Positions 57,123 through 64,000 of a stretch of 64,000 bases of DNA are shown piece by piece. The stretch covers positions 647,001 through 711,000 of the forward strand of contig CAHIKZ030004276.1 in the NCBI GenBank assembly GCA_903632075.3. Direction: 5' to 3'. Under the pieces are notes generated by a model that was given only the letters and a program-made list of their open reading frames with translations, ran no database searches and had not been told where the DNA came from. Made by a program: the position numbers and the translations under genes. The DNA is from Acanthosepion pharaonis (Eukaryota > Mollusca > Cephalopoda > Sepiida > Sepiidae). Within the stretch, counting starts at the first letter, position 1, and the number at the start of each line of letters is the position of its first letter.

Positions 57123-57343
57123 CAGTCGTCGTCTTTACTGGCTGGAATTTAAATTTTACGATGCCGTGTTTACAAAGGCACAAGGTTTCAAACAGCATAT
57201 TGCCTCTGCTCCAAATCTATAATGATAGTAGCAGATGTCGAATTTCTGTCTTCCTCTATCATTGCTGAAACTCCTGCCATTACTCCTTCGTCTGTACTTA
57301 GGTCTAGTAGTTTCATGGGAAGTTAATTGTTGTTATTGTAGGT

Positions 57344-57960
57344 TCAAGATGGACTGCATCTGTTTTTAGCTAAACTTGCAACCGTTGCTTGCAGTTTCTC
57401 ATTTTGCTTGTTTTGTTGTTGGTTTGTATGTTGCAGTGTCAATGCGTTCACCACCCTGTCTCTAAAACCAACATGAATCCAGTCAGCAGAATCCGCAAGT
57501 TTTTCTAGTTCCGTTTCCTCTGCCATGGGTGCTAAAATTTGTGTCATTGTACTGGGTACTTTGTCCAACCACAATCTCCGTAGAATATTTTCTGCCATGA
57601 CATTAGTATCTAACAGAGTTTTTATGTGTTTAAATAACTGGGAAGGAGTCCGGTCACCTAGTTGCACTCAGGTAAACAAATCGCGTAACATTGTCTCATT
57701 TGAAATTCCAGTTTGTTTAATAATGGCCGTTTTCTTCTGGCATTGTCTTGAGTATGTCCATACCTCTCCTAAAACATGTGCTGGAAGTTTTTTCACTATA
57801 TAACAGTATCGGCTCTTTGCGAAACAATTTTCTTTGCATTGAACATGGCCTGCATTTGTATAAAAACCATGATTTAATGTTGTTGGGGTTATATGCAGGA
57901 AAATTCAGAGTGATTGTTGTCAATGAAACTTCCATACTATTTGTGCTTTGTTGTTCCAAT
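57344..57960 (-). pseudogene. gag region
   Basis: Minus strand: FPAYNPNNIKSWF (about 57860-57900) and LGDRTPSQLFKHIKTLL, LWLDKVPSTMTQILA, LEKLADSADWI (57460-57667), a capsid pattern I recall from CsRn1-type elements. Frame-shifted near 57660-57840. The region 57130-57340 likely held the nucleocapsid. Confidence 0.75.
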
Positions 57961-58026
57961 TTTTTTTAAGATACGTATATATTTGTGTTCTATTTGCCAA
58001 TTTTGGTGTTTTCAGAAGGTAATAGA

Positions 58027-58039
58027 GTCGTGGTCACCA
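58027..58039 (-). promoter_or_regulatory. primer-binding site, tRNA-Trp type
   Basis: TGGTGACCACGAC against TGGTGACCCCGAC expected from the tRNA-Trp 3' end; one mismatch, two bases from the LTR. Confidence 0.75.
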
Positions 58040-58041
58040 TT

Positions 58042-58846
58042 TGTAGGAATCCTTCTACTCGGTTTTCCATTGAATGTTAAAATTTGGAGTGTTAGGATTC
58101 GATACAGTAACAAAATATTGTTCCAGGGTTGCTTGTAATTTGGCCATTTAGAATAATCATACGATTTTCATTGAAAGAATAAAATTCAGTAGAAAAGACA
58201 ATGTAGCTTCAACAAATAAACATTAATTTAATATAACGACAGGAATACAAGCAGTTAGTGATAGATTGGAAAGTAATGTTTTTTTGTTTGGGTTGATAAA
58301 GTTCTGAAATAAAATATAAATTGTCTTTGTGTACGTATGTGAGAAACAATGAAATGTTGTTATTTGTGTGTTTGTATGAAAAATTGAACATGTGTTTGCA
58401 TGGTCCATAATAAAGAGGATACAAGAGATAGTTAAAAATTGTTTCTTACTGTTGGCGGTGTTGCCGTGGTCTGAAGTTTGTCAACGCTGTCACTTTTAGC
58501 ATGAGATCATGAAGATCATAAGTGAGAGTAGTGTGGAACTTTGTGACAGCTGTGTGTATCCTGTTTGGAGCCAGATTTCATATGTTTTTATATACTTTTT
58601 CATAACAAAATCAGCTCCAGAATTAAATTATTTATTTATTTCTAATTGGTCCTAAAAAGCCATGTGGTATGTCTTCTACTATGTCCGCATGATATCTTGG
58701 CAGTATCTACCTAAATCATGGTGACTAATACATCAAACTTTCTGATTTGTATTCTGTGATTTTATTGGCGCGTTTTAAGATGTAAGTATTTTCTTGAGTG
58801 TGATTGGTTTATAAATATTGTATTTGATATTTTAGTGGACACGACA
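58042..58846 (-). repeat. 5' LTR of the gypsy element
   Basis: Minus sense TGTCGTGTCCAC to CCTACA; see the 3' LTR. GATT follows at 58847-58850. Confidence 0.9.
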
Positions 58847-58850
58847 GATT

Positions 58851-59247
58851 TAACATATTACTATATTAAAAAAAAAATGTTCTTACTTGAAATGTTTAAA
58901 ATACAGCTCTAGCGTTGTGACACTGCATGAAATGAAATTATGTAACCATTAATAAATAACAAACTCTTAAGAAAATATCTTTTGGCTTACAATACATTTT
59001 CATTATTGAGTTACTTGAAATTGAAAAAACATTAAAGTCTGTTGATGAAAATGTGATGATTTTCGAAAGTAACTAGCAGTACAGGAAGATCGAATTGAAT
59101 CCATCTTACAATTTTAAACATAAGGATCATGTCATTCAATGAATGGTTAGTAAGTTAATGCTCTATTAAATTTGTTAGCAAAGAGATTTCGCCATTAATT
59201 ACATTAACTTTATTGATTAAGTTTTGTATGATTACCTCTTTATAATA
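58851..59247. mobile_element. right half of the foldback element
   Basis: 59018-59247 is the inverted partner of 52855-53080. Without the gypsy insertion the element would be roughly 700 bp. CA and TA arrays (59259-59330) follow the outer edge. Confidence 0.82.
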
Positions 59248-59262
59248 CATACATGCACATAC

Positions 59263-59330
<68 letters not shown>

Positions 59331-59333
<3 letters not shown>

Positions 59334-59625
59334 AGCTATGGGTAAATAGTAGGACAGATTGTATCGTATATCCTCAGGTGACAATCGGTCTAGAAAGACA
59401 ACTATGAATTCAAAACCTGCAGAGGGTCGCTTGGGTACCCTATCGCATGATGTGAACCAGTTCTCTGTATTCGGCTCTTCCAAAAAGTATGGTGGTTCAA
59501 ATCAGTGACAGGGTCAAGGCAAACCTGGGAACAACACCAATTAAGAGGTGGTTCCACAATCCTCAAAACCACAACTCTTCTTATCAGAGGTCTTATTGCT
59601 GGATGTAGTTACCGGTAAGGAAAAA
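59331..59625 (-). mobile_element. SINE family S2, diverged inverted copy
   Basis: Read inverted: TAACTACATCCAGCAATAAGACCTCTGATAAG, GTGGAACCACCTCTTAATTGG, GTTGTTCCCAGG and finally CCCATAGCTGGG. It carries an extra internal segment of about 150 bp (59352-59500) absent from the other copies. Confidence 0.7.
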
Positions 59626-59639
59626 CAGGCAAATGTCTC

Positions 59640-60250
59640 AGCTTGTAGTGAAGCTTTATTCAGTTTGAACTAATTTGACTAATGCCCATGTTGAAGAGGA
59701 GCAATCACTTGTGACTTAGTTGAAACAGTAACAGTTCAATATAATTCCATTCTTTCTAGCTATACTCTCATAATTCTTCAAACATTACAGGATTCTTTAG
59801 ATGAACTTTTGACTTTAATTTTGTCTAGATTTTCATCATAATATTTGTATCCGAGCTTTGTACTGACCAAGCTTTTAATACGTTTACATTTTCCTCAGCC
59901 AGATATTGTACAGTTGCACATAATTTATGGCATGGAAATCCATCATGCTGAAAAATTTTGTCACCATTCAAATAAGGAATCAATTATTTCCTAAACAATT
60001 CAATGTATTTAATAATAGTTAAGTTCCTGTTCGCTTTTATTAACCATTATTTTTATATATCCCCAAAGAATTATATCAGACAGATGCAAGTAGTTGTCGA
60101 TGATACTCTGGCTGCTAAAGTTTACTGTTTGTGTTGTATAGCGGTTGGGTTTGGGGAATCATTTCTTTTTCCTTTCAGTCTTCTAACAAATTCTCTCTTG
60201 TTAAAATGCAATTCAATTTTTTGTTTCATCACTAAATACCATTTGAATCC
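59640..60250 (-). pseudogene. Tc1-like transposase remnant
   Basis: Minus strand: MVFSDETK (first acid, about 60210-60235), QHDGFPCHKLCATVQYLAEENVNVLKAW (second acid, 59885-59955), SVQSSDTN where PSQSPDLNPIE is expected (third acid lost), then TKLKSKVHLKNPVMFEEL with stops. Several frame shifts. The family differs from the 19530 copy. Confidence 0.78.
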
Positions 60251-60310
60251 TGTTGTGGCATTGTTAGGGGCCAGAAATAAAGACACAAAAATATATTAAT
60301 AAAATCAGTA

Positions 60311-60340
60311 ATATATATATATATATATATATATATTAGA

Positions 60341-60398
<58 letters not shown>
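60311..60398. repeat. two TA arrays with a TTAGAGTGTGT spacer
   Basis: (TA)n at 60311-60334 and 60349-60398, each followed by TTAGAGTGTGT. Confidence 0.95.
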
Positions 60399-60402
<4 letters not shown>

Positions 60403-60535
60403 GTGTGTACCTTATATTTTATATCATAAAGAAACAATTGATACAAAGAATTAAATAGCAGTGTTAATGTGATTAATGATGAAATCACTTTGCTAACAAA
60501 ACTTAATAATGTTTAAAGTGGAAATAAAAATGACA
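60399..60535 (+). repeat. third, single arm of the 52.8/59.2 kb foldback family
   Basis: ATACAAAGAATTAA, GTGATTAATGATGAAATCACTTTGCTAACAAAACTTAATA match the left arm at 52880-52955. TA arrays bound it on both sides. Confidence 0.65.
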
Positions 60536-60555
60536 TATCTATCTATCTATCTATA

Positions 60556-60610
<55 letters not shown>
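60535..60610. repeat. TCTA then TA microsatellite
   Basis: (TCTA)n grading into (TA)n. Confidence 0.95.
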
Positions 60611-60612
<2 letters not shown>

Positions 60613-62149
60613 CCAATTGTCAGCCTCAGAGATTCCAATAACTTTAAAACATTTAAATTTAAAGATTTATTAGATCCTCTGACCTTGAGCAGTATTACAT
60701 AAAACTGTGGCGATGGTCAACAGATAAGTTGCTCAAACATTTATTAGTTTATCTAGTTTTCGATTGAGCACTTAACAAAAGTTTTACTGGCTTTAAAATA
60801 TGTTAAATTCTAGTGAATTTTACATATAGGTTTTATTGATTTGTATTGTGTGTGTGTGTGTGTGTGTGTAATTTGAGAGGGTAGGTCAGAAGTTGTGCAT
60901 ATCTAAAAGAATTTATTCATACATGCCATTCCTTGAAAGGAACACTCATCCTCACTAGAGATAGATAAGGATTATTAGGTGAATGTCAGCATTAACTCTA
61001 ACGGCCATACATGAAGTTTACATTATAAATGTTCTCTTTACCACAATCTCTCCAACTTGTCATTGACAATTAATCTGATAATAAACTTTGTCAAAATCTA
61101 AATTGTTTATTCTTTAAAAGATTGCTTTGTTTGATAAAGCATATTTTATCCTCCCTGTGAAAATGTATTTTCCCTAAGAAAATTGGTACAGAAGACAGTT
61201 GATAAGAATTTGGAAATTTTAGAATCAACAATTTGTTTCAGTTCAGATTTCAGCTGTTAAAACACAAGAATGGATTTGTTATTGTTTCCCAGATATCTTT
61301 TCTGTGATTTCAAATTACTTTTGACTGCAAACATGAAGGGTGGGTCTGGTATTCTTTGACTGTTTACGTAGACAAATTCTTTTGATAAAATGTCTTTAAA
61401 ACTTCTAAAATAACAACTCCATCACACCCAGATATATGAAAAAGGTTTTGTATCTTTTGCTTAAACTGCTGAAATTTTTGCTTTTGCAAAATTGCTATAT
61501 CTGTAACAATAGCAAAGACAAACTAATCATTAAATATCAATATTAAGCATAGAAAGGGAATACAGTTTTCTATATAAAAACTGCTATATCCACAACTGTG
61601 AGAAAATAACAATGGGGAGGTTCTGGTTCAAAATCAAAACTCCAGGATCATAATTCCAAAGGTGATAAATCAGTCTCATAAGTTGAACGCCAAAAATGCC
61701 AGTAGCTTAAATCAAAAGGGGTAAAAATCAAATAAAAAGCACAACTACTTTCTTCACTCATGAAGAGCAAAGAGTTTCCCCTGTCATCCAATGTATCATT
61801 CTCCTCTTGAGGTAAGAAAGGCTGTCTAGATTGGTAAGAATGTGCAAACAATTACCATATTTCAAGGTCTACTAAAGTCGACCCAATCTTGATTCTGATT
61901 TTCTTTTTTGACATACAGCACAGAGAATACAGATTCTTTTTTGAAATAAGACTTTGTTTTCTTCTTCGTCGCCATAACACAATAACAAATTCAAAGGCAA
62001 AGTATTCATTAAATGTCATATAGAAAATGTATACAACTGATTTATTTAAAAAAAAATAAGGGACAACTGAATATTTTTTATTTCAATATTCAAAGAAGAA
62101 TCCACTTTGAGTAATCTTTTAAATGTTAAAATATAAATTGTAATGTTTT
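60611..62149. other. no gene seen
   Basis: AT-rich; TG array at 60846-60869. A short minus-strand frame beginning ATGGCGACGAAGAAG near 61974 ends after 37 codons and has no support. Confidence 0.45.
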
Positions 62150-62460
62150 GGCAATGTTGCATCATATCACAAGTCCTGAAACCCATCAAGGTCATAGGAG
62201 CACCACATGTACTGCAGCCATTACAGCAGTAGTATGTCTAGGGCAAGATAGTTTGATGGATCCCATCCCTCTTCAGGCTGGTTGTTATCTCAAGGTAAGA
62301 GAGCGGTCAGCCTTGCTATTTAACCCATAGTTAGGGGTAAAAGAGAGTGATTCAGATCTTATTAAAGGGTGTTTGTGCAAAAGGGAATATATCAAACTCA
62401 AATACGTTAGCCAATTTCTTTTCCAAAGTCACTGACCATTACACTGCCTGCACATCTCAA
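62150..62460 (-). mobile_element. probable SINE with S3-like tRNA head
   Basis: Minus strand from 62456: GATGTGCAGGCAGTGTAATGGTCAGTG, the same A-box style as GGTGTAATGGTTAAC (32250) and GTGCAGGTGGTGTAATAGATAATG (33400), then GAGTTTGATATATTCCC as a weak B box. The body to about 62150 is less AT-rich. Confidence 0.55.
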
Positions 62461-62489
62461 TGTTTTGGTAAAGTTATATACAAAGAAAG

Positions 62490-62867
62490 TGGTTGATTGA
62501 TGGATTGGTTGGTTGATTGATTGGTTGGTTAATTGAGTGCTTGATTGACTGATTTATTGATTTATTGATTGATTGACTGATTGAGTGGTTGATTGGTTGA
62601 TTGAGTGATTGATTGAATGATTGGTTGATTGACTGATTGGTTAAGTGATTGATTGATTGAGTGATTGATTGATTTATTGATTGAGTGAATGATTGGTTGA
62701 TTGATTTACTGATTGGTTGATTGAGTGATTGATTGACTGATTGAGTGGTTGATTGATTTATTGATTGAGTGTGTGAGTGATTGGTTGATTGAGGGATTGA
62801 TTGAGTGATTGATTGACTGATTGAGTGAGTGAGTGATTTTGTGGTTGGTTGATTGATTGATTGATTT
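62490..62867. repeat. imperfect TTGA tetranucleotide array
   Basis: About 380 bp of TTGA/TGGT/GTGA steps. The 141-residue minus-strand frame rich in Ser, Gln, Asn and Ile is purely the repeat read through. Confidence 0.95.
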
Positions 62868-64000
62868 TCAAATATTGTTAAATTTATAAAAATTCCCACC
62901 TCTTAAGATAACAAACTAACAAGTCTGGATTTAGCTGTCATATTTTGCATAAGGAAATTATCATCATTCTCCCTGTTTTTAAGAATCATCATCATATTAT
63001 ATTTTGACTTAATTAGATTAGCATGTTCCTCTCTTAGTAAGTTAACATGTGCATTTATGTTTTGCCATTTCCTCAGATAAATAATGGACCATTCAGTTTT
63101 GATTGTGAGGTATGATGGAAGAAAAAGATATATTAGAAACACTGTTGGATTTTACTGAGAAAAACAATCATATGATAATAATAAGAAAGAAAGGGAATAT
63201 AAAGGAGGTGATAATGCTCTCATGCATTTAATGTCTGCTTAAGTGAAATGGAAAACCTTGTCAGTTTTAAACCTTTTCATTTGTACCCTCTTACTTTTTT
63301 AAACAATGACATGCATTCATACTTATGATTGTTATTGCAATATTTATTTAAAGTTGTTAAGCTAGAATTATTAAAGAAGCAATAAGGTAATTTTGATGGG
63401 TATTTTAAGTAGAAAAAAACTATCAAGGAGCTTATTTAATCATAAACTCAGGAATTATGATTCAACATAAAATCAAAAATTGAAAAACTGTAAAATTTCC
63501 ATAGGAACTGCTCATCTTTTATTAATATCATATTTTGATGCAGAATAAATTCTCCCATCTATATAAATATTTCATCAGAAAATGGCTTTATCAGCATCTA
63601 CACTTAAAGAAGAAGAAAAGAACCATTAACATATGATGTAGAATTAATTTCATAATATGTTGGTCTATGTTGCTGGCACTGGATGTTTGTGTTATAGCAA
63701 TAGAGATTGAAACTTTCCATCAATAATGTAAGTGGATGTAATATTTACATCCAAGTATTGTCTTTCAAAGAGGATGACCCAAGGGAAAATTTACAGTATT
63801 CAAAACTATTGATTGACATGATTAATATGATATTTTTTTCTTATTCTTTGTTGGATAAGATATTTTTTATTGAAATATTTAACAAGGGATGGCAGTGTAT
63901 ATACAAAATAAGTTCCAACATAATCTGCAAATTTCCCTGTAGAAAGTTCTTTTCTTTGAGTTAATGTCGATTTAACTTTCACTGGAAAAAATGCAAATAA
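62868..64000. other. no gene seen
   Basis: AT-rich; no element or exon supported. Confidence 0.5.

Larger units (their letters stand above)
53161..58846 (-). mobile_element. structurally complete Ty3/gypsy retrotransposon, CsRn1-like, coding-dead
   Basis: LTRs 53161-53954 and 58042-58846, 4-bp duplication GATT, a primer site TGGTGACCACGAC (58027-58039, minus sense) two bases inside the 5' LTR, and a purine tract GGAAGGGGCCTTT before the 3' LTR. On the minus strand the order is gag, protease, RT, RNase H, integrase. The primer site differs at one base from the end complementary to animal tRNA-Trp, the primer reported for CsRn1-clade elements, and the gag pattern LGDRTPSQL agrees. Every domain carries stops, shifts or lost catalytic residues. 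Confidence 0.9.

Noticed and set aside
61780..61980. Small gene beginning ATGGCGACGAAGAAGAAAACA on the minus strand
   Set aside because: It stops after 37 codons; the only GT/AG pair that would extend it makes a 30-bp intron. No homology recognised.
62474..62899. 141-residue Ser/Gln/Asn/Ile-rich frame, minus strand
   Set aside because: It is the TTGA tetranucleotide array in translation.

Overview
The window is animal nuclear DNA: AT-rich, intron-bearing, and crowded with transposable-element remains and microsatellites. Nothing looks bacterial or viral-genomic. The mixture (Penelope-like elements, CsRn1-like Ty3/gypsy, tRNA-derived SINEs, Tc1/mariner, long TA and CA arrays) suggests a mollusc, most likely a cephalopod such as an octopus. 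That is an inference from repeat style; no database was searched.

The only host protein gene I can support is on the + strand from 1112 to 25291: the last eight coding exons of GTF3C2, the TFIIIC110 (tau-B) subunit of RNA polymerase III factor TFIIIC. All eight exons have GT/AG borders and compatible phases, and they read as one 360-residue WD40-type C-terminal region ending in a TGA. Upstream exons and the promoter lie outside the window.

The introns hold a decayed Ty3/gypsy element with an envelope-like remnant (1440-4190), two head-to-tail Penelope-like copies (5222-8135), four copies of an unnamed repeat, a 1.5 kb array of 16-bp units (10937-12418), a hAT-type MITE 47 bp before exon 3, a large palindrome (18395-19005), a tRNA-derived SINE, a deleted Tc1 element, a retroelement RT fragment and a 673-bp T/G tract just before exon 8.

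From 25.3 to 39 kb there is 3' flank, then a tRNA-like SINE, a composite 5S rRNA/tRNA-like SINE and two mariner fragments. From 39 to 43 kb an inverted pair of Penelope-like copies is interrupted by a solo LTR. From 43 to 52 kb there are Tc1-type and foldback pieces, an 88-bp duplicated segment, two LINE 3' ends, a SINE with clear target-site duplications and a 57-bp minisatellite. From 52.8 to 59.3 kb a structurally complete but coding-dead gypsy element sits inside a foldback element. The last 5 kb hold a Tc1 remnant, TA arrays, a SINE and a TTGA tract.

I found no convincing new multi-gene system. The most unusual features are the composite 5S/tRNA SINE, the repeated pattern of inverted-repeat elements bordered by microsatellites, the inverted 5'-truncated Penelope junctions, and strong T-run strand asymmetry that ends near 37.6 kb. 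One irony is worth noting: the gene encodes part of the machinery that reads A and B boxes, and the window is full of SINEs carrying those boxes.
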